From Geobacteraceae bacterium (GTDB lineage: Bacteria > Desulfobacterota > Desulfuromonadia > Geobacterales > Geobacteraceae), in the NCBI GenBank assembly GCA_905339345.1, contig CAJPFF010000054.1, positions 1-34,183 of the forward strand: 34,183 bases of DNA, given 5' to 3'. Positions 1-7,165 of this stretch are shown in pieces. Within the stretch, counting starts at the first letter, position 1, and every line of letters starts with the position of its first letter. The translations under genes were made by a program, and so were the position numbers. The notes below the pieces were generated by a model. That model was not told where the DNA came from. It worked only from the letters and a program-made list of their open reading frames with translations, and did not search any database.

Positions 1-1
1 G

Positions 2-190
2 GCGGTGTTCGGCTCCACGGACCATACGACCACATCGCCTTGGAGTGACCGGGCCGTCATCGTGCGCCGCGACACCGACTGCGCCCCGTGCCTTCTGCGG
101 GAGTGCCCCACGGACCACCGGTGCATGACGGCGGTGACGGTCGAGGACGTGGTGGGGGCCGCCGAGAAATTGCGGGAGATTGAATACTGA
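2..190 (+). CDS. waaF: Lipopolysaccharide heptosyltransferase (GT9), C-terminal end only
   Basis: The reading frame is open from the window edge to the TGA at 188-190, so only about the last 62 residues of a protein starting upstream are present. The pieces FGSTD and SPW followed by a C-x2-C-x4-C-x5-C cysteine cluster are typical of the end of ADP-heptose:LPS heptosyltransferases of glycosyltransferase family 9, most like heptosyltransferase II (WaaF). These add L-glycero-D-manno-heptose to the inner core at the cytoplasmic face of the inner membrane. The neighbouring LPS-core genes (waaG, waaP, waaC) support the call. Without the N-terminal half, heptosyltransferase II cannot be told firmly from other GT9 members. 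Confidence 0.72.
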   Translation, partial: AVFGSTDHTTTSPWSDRAVIVRRDTDCAPCLLRECPTDHRCMTAVTVEDVVGAAEKLREIEY

Positions 191-236
191 AAGGCATTGT
201 TTCGTTATTTTCTACTTTCCAGTTTGGCTCCGGTAG

Positions 237-262
237 AATGACGTGAAAATAAAGACGTCATT
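237..262. repeat. 8-bp perfect inverted repeat upstream of the FkbM gene
   Basis: AATGACGT at 237-244 and ACGTCATT at 255-262 are perfect reverse complements separated by 10 bases. The repeat lies between the end of the heptosyltransferase gene and the start of the AT-rich methyltransferase gene. It is not followed by a T run, so it does not look like an intrinsic terminator. It could be a regulator-binding site or a chance palindrome. Confidence 0.35.
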
Positions 263-289
263 GAATACACAATAATAGGATAATTACTC

Positions 290-1039
290 GTGAAAACAAA
301 CATGTTGAAAACAGTAAAAAAATGGATCTATCGGGATTATTTTACCCCAAAAACACGCATATTAAATCGATTTAATGCCAAATGGCTTCTGAGATACAGC
401 AATTATATCGATAGAAAATTAATATTGGGTGAATTATACGAGTGCAATCAGTTGGAATTTTGCAATATGCTAATTGCAAAAAATAACATATCGATATTTA
501 TAGACATCGGCTCAAACTTTGGCCTGTATTCAATAATATTGACAGTTAACAACCCAAATTTATCTAAAATATTTTCATTTGAACCAGATGTGGTTAATTA
601 TAACCATCTTTGCTCAAACATATTTTTGAATAATCTAAATCAAAAAGTAAAAACACATGCATTAGGATTAAGTAATCATAAAGGTGAAATAGAATTTCTT
701 AGAAACAAAGGAAATAGTACTGGACAGTCGAGGATAGCCGAAACTGCTCCCGACACGACCAAATCACAGAACTTTATAATAGAAAAAATCACTATAGACA
801 CTCTCGATGACTCATTAAATGCAATCAATGGAGAAAGAGTTCTAGTTAAAATAGATGTTGAAGGGCATGAAATGGAGGTTTGTGCTGGTGCAGTCAATTT
901 TTTTCAAAATAATCATTGTTATATCCAGATGGAACTATTGAATAATCACGAAAATAAATGCAACACCTTGTGTGAACAATATAATTTGAAATTAATTCAT
1001 AGAATAGAAAGTGATTTCTATTTTGAAAGCGGAGTTTGA
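290..1039 (+). CDS. FkbM family SAM-dependent methyltransferase
   Basis: The 249-residue product has the class I methyltransferase SAM-binding motif FIDIGSNFG (residues 70-78), an acidic residue at the end of the second strand (FSFEPD, E98) and the FkbM-type KIDVEGHE motif (187-194). FkbM-family enzymes are mostly O-methyltransferases; in polysaccharide loci they often methylate sugars, so methylation of an LPS or surface-glycan sugar is the inferred role. The start is a GTG at 290 with AGGA at 277-280; the ATG at 302 is an alternative. Codon use is strikingly AT-rich against the GC-rich genes around it, which points to recent acquisition. The acceptor cannot be read from the sequence. Confidence 0.8.
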   Translation: MKTNMLKTVKKWIYRDYFTPKTRILNRFNAKWLLRYSNYIDRKLILGELYECNQLEFCNMLIAKNNISIFIDIGSNFGLYSIILTVNNPNLSKIFSFEPDVVNYNHLCSNIFLNNLNQKVKTHALGLSNHKGEIEFLRNKGNSTGQSRIAETAPDTTKSQNFIIEKITIDTLDDSLNAINGERVLVKIDVEGHEMEVCAGAVNFFQNNHCYIQMELLNNHENKCNTLCEQYNLKLIHRIESDFYFESGV

Positions 1040-1156
1040 TTATAGCTTGATTAGTGACATATTGCATATGAAATGAAATGGGTAAGCCAATTAATAACTT
1101 GTATAGCAATAATTTACACTTTTTGTTTCAATTGTTTTTTTAGATCACTTGCGTCA

Positions 1157-1186
1157 TTTTCATAGAAATTATTTCTTTTCTATATA
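1157..1186 (+). promoter_or_regulatory. Possible sigma70 promoter for the GT4/waaG/waaP genes
   Basis: TTTTCA (1157-1162) and TATATA (1181-1186) are spaced 18 bases apart in the AT-rich gap before the GT4 gene. The match is modest, and AT-rich DNA gives such matches by chance. The 167-base gap 1040-1206 holds no other recognisable feature. Confidence 0.25.
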
Positions 1187-1206
1187 TTCAGTGTCAAGGT
1201 TTTTGA

Positions 1207-2361
1207 ATGATCAATGTGCTTCACATAATCCATAAGTACCGGGGAGATTACCCGCTGCTGAACCAGCAGGTAAATCTGGATCGGGAGAGATTCCGCACGG
1301 TAGTCTGCTATCTCAGCGGAAAAGCCGACGGAAAGAACGGGCTCGATGCCCTTGGCATCAAAACCATTTATCTGGGGCTCAAGCCGGACACGCTGCGCTT
1401 TTATAACGTGACCGTGCTCAGGCAGCTGAAGGACCTCATGGAATGTGAGGACATCCATGTAGTCAACTGCCAGCAGCATCGGTCAACCCCTGTCGGCGTT
1501 CTTGCGGCCCTGTTGGCTGCCAATCGTCCTTCGACCGTATCGACTCTGCATGGACTGGGATTTTCCAGAACTTTTCGGCGTAAGCTTCTGAACTGGTTGT
1601 TGTATAAAAACGTTTTCAGAATTATCGGCATCTCCCATGGAGTTTCCCGAGACGTTCTTAATTCCAACTGGCAGCTTCCGCAAGACAAGGTCGTAACGGT
1701 CCAGAATGGGCTTGTGTATGATCGATTTTTAACCACGGGTACACAAGAAGATGCCCGGCGTAAGATTCTTCCCGATTGTGCAAGTGGGTTCTGGTTTGGT
1801 ACGGCGGGAAGGCTTTCTGCGGTGAAGAACCACGAGACGTTACTTCTGGCATTTAAGAAGGTGGTTGAATTCATCCCCAAGAGCGTATTGATTATAGCCG
1901 GAGATGGCGAGCTCAGGGAGTCTCTTGTTGCTTTGACTGCTAAATTGAATCTTGGCGGCCACGTTCATTTTCTCGGTTTCAGGCGAGATATTCCTGACAT
2001 ATTGAAGTCATTGGATGTGTTTGTTCTCCCCTCGTTGAGAGAGGGTTTGCCTTTGGTGCTCCTTGAGGCCATGGCCTCTGGTCTGCCAGTTGTCGCTTCT
2101 GCCGTCGGCGGGATCCCTGAAGTCATCGGTGATGGTGATTTTGGCCTCCTCGTGGACCCCCATAGTCCTGATCACTTGGCTGAGGCCATGATCCGGATGG
2201 CTCAACTTCCTGCTGACCAGTTACGTGATCTTGGAATAAAGGCCCGCCAACGGGTTCTCAACGATTTTTCCGCCGAACGGATGATCCAGGATTACGAACG
2301 GGTCTATACGGAAGCGTTCAAGGATTGGAAGCAGAGGAACATGCATCGGATACAAGAATGA
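1207..2361 (+). CDS. Glycosyltransferase family 4 (GT-B fold)
   Basis: The 384-residue product has the two-domain GT-B layout of family GT4. There is an N-terminal acceptor domain with HIIHKYRGD near the start, and a C-terminal nucleotide-sugar domain starting near residue 196 (FGTAGRLS). The latter includes the E-x7-E signature EGLPLVLLE (279-287) and the glycine-rich GGIPEVI. Such retaining enzymes transfer a sugar from a nucleotide donor in the cytoplasm. The ATG at 1207 has AAGG at 1196-1199. Its stop overlaps the start of waaG (ATGA at 2358-2361), so the two are probably translationally coupled. The gene is GC-richer than the methyltransferase before it. An LPS outer-core role is inferred from context; donor and acceptor are unknown. 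Confidence 0.85.
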   Translation: MINVLHIIHKYRGDYPLLNQQVNLDRERFRTVVCYLSGKADGKNGLDALGIKTIYLGLKPDTLRFYNVTVLRQLKDLMECEDIHVVNCQQHRSTPVGVLAALLAANRPSTVSTLHGLGFSRTFRRKLLNWLLYKNVFRIIGISHGVSRDVLNSNWQLPQDKVVTVQNGLVYDRFLTTGTQEDARRKILPDCASGFWFGTAGRLSAVKNHETLLLAFKKVVEFIPKSVLIIAGDGELRESLVALTAKLNLGGHVHFLGFRRDIPDILKSLDVFVLPSLREGLPLVLLEAMASGLPVVASAVGGIPEVIGDGDFGLLVDPHSPDHLAEAMIRMAQLPADQLRDLGIKARQRVLNDFSAERMIQDYERVYTEAFKDWKQRNMHRIQE

Positions 2362-3488
2362 AACTGGCTTTTTGCCTTTTCAAATACTTCCCTTTCGGCG
2401 GACTGCAGCGGGATTTTCTTCGGATTGCAGAGGCATGTCAGCGTCGCGGTCATAGTATCGACGTGTTTACCACCTGTTGGGAAGGGGAAGTGCCGGCGGG
2501 TTTTGATGTGCACCTGCTGCCGGTGAGTTCTTTGACCAATCATGGTCGAAGCCTAGCCTTCGGCAAAGCTCTGAGCGAGCGTCTTGGCGTCGCGGCGTAC
2601 GATGCTGTCATCGGTTTTAATAAGTTGACCGGTCTGGATGTCTATTTTGCCGCCGATCCCTGCTTGGCTGCCAAGGTTCGTCACAAGCATGGTTTCCTGT
2701 ACCGTTTGAGTAATCGATACAGGATCTATGCCGCTCTCGAAAAGGCGGTTTTCGGCCCGGAGTCCGCAACGGAGATCCTGCTTATATCTGAAGTTGAAAA
2801 ACCGCACTTCATCGGTCATTACGGCACTGCTGAAAATCGTTTTCATGCATTACCTCCGGGGATTTGTCGGGACCGTAAGGCTCCGGATAACCCCCTCCAG
2901 GAACGGAATAATTTCCGCCGAGAATTCGGCTTCTCCGACGCTGCCCAATTGCTGTTGATGGTCGGCTCCGGGTTTAAAACAAAGGGGCTGGATCGATCCA
3001 TCCAAGCGTTGGCCGCGCTTCCCGAACTAACTCGCAAAAACGCCTTCCTGCTGGTAGTAGGACAAGGTGACGCCGCTCCTTTCCTGCGCCTGGCCCGCAA
3101 GCTTGGTGTTGACGATCATCTGAAATTTTACGGTGGCCGTAATGACGTGCCCCGTTTTTTGTTCGGCGCCGATCTGCTGCTGCAACCCTCCTACTATGAA
3201 AATACCGGGACGGCCATTGTCGAAGCGATCGTTGCCGGTCTGCCTGTGCTGGCAACAGCTAATTGCGGTTATGCCCATTATGTTACTGAAAGTAATGCCG
3301 GACTGTTGGCTCCAGAGCCTTTTGAACAGGAGCAATTCAACGAGTTGCTACTGCAGATGCTGACATCTTCAGGGCGGGAGGCTTGGCGGCGCAGTGCTCT
3401 TGATTTTGCATCCAGAGCCGATCTGTTCAGCCTGCCGGAAAAGGCCGCCGATATCATTGAATCGGTCGCCTTGCGGAGTCATCGATGA
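2358..3488 (+). CDS. waaG: LPS core glucosyltransferase I WaaG (RfaG)
   Basis: The 376-residue protein resembles Escherichia coli WaaG as remembered, along much of its length. Shared elements include FKYFPFGGLQRDF near the N-terminus, GFNKLTGLDVYFAAD, LPPGI, GRNDV, CGYAHY and a LPEKAADII ending. WaaG adds the first glucose to heptose II of the LPS inner core from UDP-glucose. The GT4 E-x7-E element is ENTGTAIVE. The reading frame is open upstream to 2325, but the ATG at 2358 is chosen because it gives the WaaG N-terminus and forms an ATGA overlap with the upstream stop. Its own stop overlaps the waaP start (ATGA at 3485-3488). The glucose specificity in this organism is inferred from similarity. 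Confidence 0.9.
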   Translation: MKLAFCLFKYFPFGGLQRDFLRIAEACQRRGHSIDVFTTCWEGEVPAGFDVHLLPVSSLTNHGRSLAFGKALSERLGVAAYDAVIGFNKLTGLDVYFAADPCLAAKVRHKHGFLYRLSNRYRIYAALEKAVFGPESATEILLISEVEKPHFIGHYGTAENRFHALPPGICRDRKAPDNPLQERNNFRREFGFSDAAQLLLMVGSGFKTKGLDRSIQALAALPELTRKNAFLLVVGQGDAAPFLRLARKLGVDDHLKFYGGRNDVPRFLFGADLLLQPSYYENTGTAIVEAIVAGLPVLATANCGYAHYVTESNAGLLAPEPFEQEQFNELLLQMLTSSGREAWRRSALDFASRADLFSLPEKAADIIESVALRSHR

Positions 3489-4312
3489 TCTGGCTCCGCG
3501 ATGATTTACAGGATCAGTTTCCCGGTAGCGACGCTTTTGATCGAATCCTGCACCTTGACGGCGAGGTGTTTCGGGAATTGGCCGGACGGCGTACGATAAG
3601 GTTTTTCTTAGAAGGGAAAGGCTATTTCGCTAAACTCCATTACGGGGTCGGCTGGAAAGAAATCTTCAAGAATTTGATCCATCTTCGGCTGCCGGTTCTC
3701 GGAGCGGGCCATGAATGGAAAGCCATCCGTCGTTTCGAAGAGTTGGGGGTGGAAACCATGACTTTGGCAGCCTACGGTCAGCGGGGGTGGAATCCGGCCT
3801 GCCAGGAATCCTTCGTCATTACCGAAGAGCTTGTCAATACCATCAGTCTAGAGGATCTTTGTCGGGATTGGCCAACGCAGCCGCCAGCGCCGTCCTTCAA
3901 GCGGGTTTTACTGCAAAGGGTCGCCGAGATCGCCAGAGTTCTGCACAATAACGGCGTCAATCACCGAGATTTTTACCTGTGCCATTTCCTGCTTGACCGT
4001 TCATGGCTTGACAATGCAAGTGGATGCGAAAAGCCGAAACTGCACGTTATTGATCTGCATCGTGTTCAACTGCGGCGGCATACGCCGAGTCGGTGGGTTG
4101 TTAAAGATTTGGCCGGATTGTTATTTTCAAGTATGGATACTGGTTTAACCAAGAGGGATTATTACCGTTTTATGAAATGCTATCGCAATAGACCCCTCCG
4201 CCAGATACTTGTACAGGAGAAATCTTTCTGGTTGCGCGTCGTCCATCGTGCCGTCAGGCTTTACCAACGTGAATTTGGCCATTCTCCACAGGTATCACTA
4301 CTCGCTATTTGA
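3485..4312 (+). CDS. waaP: LPS core heptose(I) kinase WaaP (RfaP)
   Basis: The 275-residue protein matches the WaaP family: GEVFREL and RRT-RF at the start, a candidate ATP-binding lysine (K50 in YFAKLH), LPVLGAGHEW, TISLEDLC, NHRD ending at D162, CHFLL, VIDLHR and the LLFSSMDTGLT segment. In E. coli, WaaP phosphorylates heptose I of the inner core, and an aspartate in the NHRD motif is the catalytic base. Phosphate groups on heptose bind divalent cations and stabilise the outer membrane. The start overlaps the waaG stop by four bases, the same pairing of genes as in enteric core loci. Length is close to the enteric enzyme (about 265). Confidence 0.92.
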   Translation: MIWLRDDLQDQFPGSDAFDRILHLDGEVFRELAGRRTIRFFLEGKGYFAKLHYGVGWKEIFKNLIHLRLPVLGAGHEWKAIRRFEELGVETMTLAAYGQRGWNPACQESFVITEELVNTISLEDLCRDWPTQPPAPSFKRVLLQRVAEIARVLHNNGVNHRDFYLCHFLLDRSWLDNASGCEKPKLHVIDLHRVQLRRHTPSRWVVKDLAGLLFSSMDTGLTKRDYYRFMKCYRNRPLRQILVQEKSFWLRVVHRAVRLYQREFGHSPQVSLLAI

Positions 4313-4322
4313 TGCGGTCATT

Positions 4323-5231
4323 ATGAAAAGTAACGATATTCTCTTTTCCATTATTATTCCTGCCTATAACTATGGCCATATGCTCGCCAGGGCAGTGGAG
4401 TCTGCTCTATCGCAAGAAGGCGATGATTATGAAGTGATTGTGATTGACGACGGGTCAACGGACGATACCCCTGCAGTCGTGGAAATGCTGGTTGAACGCT
4501 TTCCACAACGTCTCCGGACAATACGGCAACAAAATCAAGGCCCAGCCGCTGTCCGTAATCGTGGAGTTGCCGAATCTCTTGGAGAGTATCTCATTTTTCT
4601 CGACGCAGATGATCGGCTCCTGCCGGACGCACTTACAAAGTTTCGCAATTTTCTTGTGAATAGTGGCCAATTCGGTATGGTCTTCGCCGGACATCGTTCA
4701 ATTCACCCGGACGGACGTATTAAGGTTCATCGTGCCAAAAGCATCGGGAATGATCGGATGAAGAATTTTCTTGGCTATATCCGCAAGGATTTTGGCATTT
4801 CCAATGGCGCAACGATCATGGCACGTGAAGTTCTTTCAAAAATCCGCTATCCTGAGCACCTTCGCAATAGTGAGGATATTCCAGTTTTTGCCCAAGTATT
4901 AGCTTGTTGCAATTGCACTTCATTCCCTGATCCCGTTGTAGACATTTTCAAGCATGACGACAGCCTGCGTAACAATATCTCCCTGATAATGAAAACCGGA
5001 GCCCAAGTGGTGGATTGCCTTTTTGATCCTAAAGTTCTGCCGACGAATTTCATGAAATTTCGTGACGAAATGTATGCCCGGCAATGCCTGTCTCTCTTTC
5101 GGTCACTGTATCTGGTAGGACAATATGCTACGGCGCGCATCCATTTCCACCAGGCTGCACGGGTCTCTCCCGGGGTTATATGGCAGTGGTCTTTTGTATC
5201 CAAATACCTGCGCAGCTACTTTCGGGGATGA
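4323..5231 (+). CDS. Glycosyltransferase family 2
   Basis: The 302-residue protein has a GT-A fold N-terminal half: FSIIIPAYN (8-16), the nucleotide-binding VIDDGSTDD (40-48) and the metal-binding FLDADD (92-97). The C-terminal third is less conserved. It probably transfers a sugar to the LPS core in the cytoplasm. The frame stays open back to 4209 inside waaP, but the ATG at 4323 places the conserved SIIIPAYN at the usual distance from the N-terminus. No clear ribosome-binding site precedes it; only ten bases separate it from the waaP stop, so coupling to waaP translation is likely. The sugar and acceptor are unknown. Confidence 0.85.
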   Translation: MKSNDILFSIIIPAYNYGHMLARAVESALSQEGDDYEVIVIDDGSTDDTPAVVEMLVERFPQRLRTIRQQNQGPAAVRNRGVAESLGEYLIFLDADDRLLPDALTKFRNFLVNSGQFGMVFAGHRSIHPDGRIKVHRAKSIGNDRMKNFLGYIRKDFGISNGATIMAREVLSKIRYPEHLRNSEDIPVFAQVLACCNCTSFPDPVVDIFKHDDSLRNNISLIMKTGAQVVDCLFDPKVLPTNFMKFRDEMYARQCLSLFRSLYLVGQYATARIHFHQAARVSPGVIWQWSFVSKYLRSYFRG

Positions 5232-5313
5232 GTTAGGTTAACGGTTTGGAAGTAACCGGTACCAACTTTTCTCCAGTCACAAACGATGATTTTCTACACT
5301 TTCTTCGTATAAA

Positions 5314-6120
5314 ATGGCCCTGATTTCCGATAATACTCAAGTGATTCGCGACTGGAATAAGTTGGCCGCAAAATGTTTGCGAAGCAATGACCGCTTTGTC
5401 GCTGAACCTGCACATGGTTTTCAGACGTTTCGTCAGCGCACTGCTGTTGCAGACAGGTTGATGCACGTTCTGCTGCCTGACCCCGACCTCATTCTTGATA
5501 GCGGAGAAATCCTGCCGGGGCGAGGTAACAGCTGCCGCATCGCCAAGGTCGTAATTGATGGCACGACCTATGTGCTGAAGCGTTACAACCGCCGGGGGTG
5601 GCGTTATAGTCTGCGTCATGTGTTCAGACGCTCGCGAGCCCAGCGTACCTGGCTGGCGGCATGGAACTTTCTGGTGCGGGGGGTTAGGGTAGCCGAGCCG
5701 TTGCTGTGCCTGGAAGAGCGATCGTATCGTTTGCTGGGGCGTTCCTATGTTCTCATGGAATACCTGGAAAGAACGGAGCGACTCACCACGCTTTGGGAGA
5801 GGCTGTCACCGGAACAGAAGCAGTTTTTGATTGAGCAGGCTGCCTCACTGTTTGGGCAGCTTCATCGATCCGGCTGTATCCATGGTGATACCAATTGGGA
5901 TAATATTCTCCTGCGCCAAAACGAAAGCGGATTTGATTTTTTCTTGGTGGACCTTGATTGTACAAGGATTTTTTCTCGGGTTATGACCGAAAAGGCACAG
6001 CGGGATATCGGGCATTTTTTGCGCGATCTGGGTCGTCTCGAGCCGCCGAAAGGCGAGTTGCATCGACGTTTTGTCGACTGCTGGCGTGTTGCCATCGGTA
6101 ATTCAGGAGCATATTCATAA
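5314..6120 (+). CDS. Kdo/WaaP-family lipopolysaccharide kinase
   Basis: The 268-residue protein has a protein-kinase-like fold of the Kdo/WaaP group. It shows an ATP-binding lysine in YVLKRY (K89), the catalytic loop IHGDTNWDNIL (H190, D192, N198) and the metal-binding VDLD (D213). Family members phosphorylate Kdo or heptose of the LPS inner core. It is distinct in sequence from the WaaP at 3485-4312, so the locus encodes two different core kinases. Kdo kinase (KdkA-like) and a second heptose kinase (WaaY-like) are both possible. The ATG at 5314 has no good ribosome-binding site. The 82-base gap before it contains no recognisable terminator. Confidence 0.8.
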   Translation: MALISDNTQVIRDWNKLAAKCLRSNDRFVAEPAHGFQTFRQRTAVADRLMHVLLPDPDLILDSGEILPGRGNSCRIAKVVIDGTTYVLKRYNRRGWRYSLRHVFRRSRAQRTWLAAWNFLVRGVRVAEPLLCLEERSYRLLGRSYVLMEYLERTERLTTLWERLSPEQKQFLIEQAASLFGQLHRSGCIHGDTNWDNILLRQNESGFDFFLVDLDCTRIFSRVMTEKAQRDIGHFLRDLGRLEPPKGELHRRFVDCWRVAIGNSGAYS

Positions 6121-6206
6121 TGTCTCCCCGGGAAAATGGATTTGACCAAATTGCAATAGACCGAGCGGAAAATTCTCTCATCGCTGGACTCAAGGTGGAA
6201 GGGTAG
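6120..6206 (+). other. 28-codon ORF between kinase and GT2 genes, possible remnant or small protein
   Basis: An ATG overlaps the TAA of the kinase gene (TAATG at 6118-6122) and opens a 28-codon frame ending in TAG at 6204-6206, just before the GT2 gene at 6215. The predicted peptide is not of a recognised family. Re-initiation after the TAATG would let it be translated. It could be a genuine leader-like small protein, the worn N-terminus of a lost gene, or chance. Confidence 0.3.
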
Positions 6207-6214
6207 TAGAGTAG

Positions 6215-7126
6215 ATGCTAGTTTCCGTTATAATCCCCTCTTACAACCACAGAACTTACATCGCTCAAGCCATCGGGAGCGTTCTTGACCAGAGTTGGTC
6301 CCCTATCGACCTGATTGTCATAGATGATGGTTCCACGGACGGCAGTCCCGAAGTGATCGAACAGCTGCTCCATGAAAGGGGTGGATTCCGATTTGTGGCA
6401 AGGGAAAACCGGGGGCTTCTCAAGACGCTGAACGAAGGGCTGGCCTTAGCGCGCGGAGAGTTTTTCTGCGAGCTCGCTTCTGACGACTATTTTCCCCTTG
6501 AAAGTCTGGGAAAGCGGGCATGTTACCTCCTCGAGCACAGGGATTGCGTGGCGGTTTTTGGCGATGGGTTCAAAATAGTCAACGAGGCGGTTGTCTCTCC
6601 TTCACTCCTTGAGATGAAACATCGCCAGATGCTGTTGAGCAGTAACCCTATTCCAGAGATGTTGAAAGGTAATCTGCCGGTTTTTTCCACGGGTCTTATT
6701 CGACGGGATGCACTGCTGCAGATTGGTGGTTTCGATGATCAGACGTTTCGTTATTACGAAGACCTTGATACGCCGATCCTTTTAGCGTTGCAGGGGCCCT
6801 TGGGATTTGTCGACACTCAGGTGATTTGCCGCAGGGAGCACGAGACAAACGTTTCGAGATCTACCAATCATGTGCGCGTTGAAAAAGTCCTCTGTTATCA
6901 GAAATTTCTTTCCGACCCTCGTTTTGCAGAGCATAGAGGTCTTCTACGCATGAGGCTACGAAGGTCACTTCTTGCTTTGGGTCGTTATCTGGCAAATACG
7001 GGGAAAAGGTCAAAGCGCGAGGTTGCCGCGATGCAATTGGGGTGGAAATTTGCCTGGTACGATGTCGGTTTGCTTTGCCATTTGTTGAAGATCCGATTCA
7101 GTCGCTCAGGGAATTGTTTGGATTAG
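6215..7126 (+). CDS. Glycosyltransferase family 2
   Basis: The 303-residue product begins with the GT2 signature SVIIPSYN (4-11) and has the donor-binding VIDDGSTDG (35-43). At the metal site it has ASDD (88-91), where many GT2 enzymes have DADD. RNRD-like acceptor elements are not obvious. A basic C-terminal region (residues 235-300) may sit on the membrane. The ATG at 6215 has a purine-rich GGAAGGG about 12 bases upstream. It is similar in type to the GT2 at 4323 but not a close copy. A role in adding a core or surface sugar is inferred from context. Confidence 0.85.
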   Translation: MLVSVIIPSYNHRTYIAQAIGSVLDQSWSPIDLIVIDDGSTDGSPEVIEQLLHERGGFRFVARENRGLLKTLNEGLALARGEFFCELASDDYFPLESLGKRACYLLEHRDCVAVFGDGFKIVNEAVVSPSLLEMKHRQMLLSSNPIPEMLKGNLPVFSTGLIRRDALLQIGGFDDQTFRYYEDLDTPILLALQGPLGFVDTQVICRREHETNVSRSTNHVRVEKVLCYQKFLSDPRFAEHRGLLRMRLRRSLLALGRYLANTGKRSKREVAAMQLGWKFAWYDVGLLCHLLKIRFSRSGNCLD

Positions 7127-7165
7127 TTCCGTATCTCATTGAAAAATTACTATTCCAATTAAATT

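Noticed and set aside
4209-4322. Longer N-terminus for the GT2 gene starting inside waaP
   Set aside because: The extra residues are an out-of-frame reading of the end of waaP and precede the normal GT2 start SIIIPAYN.
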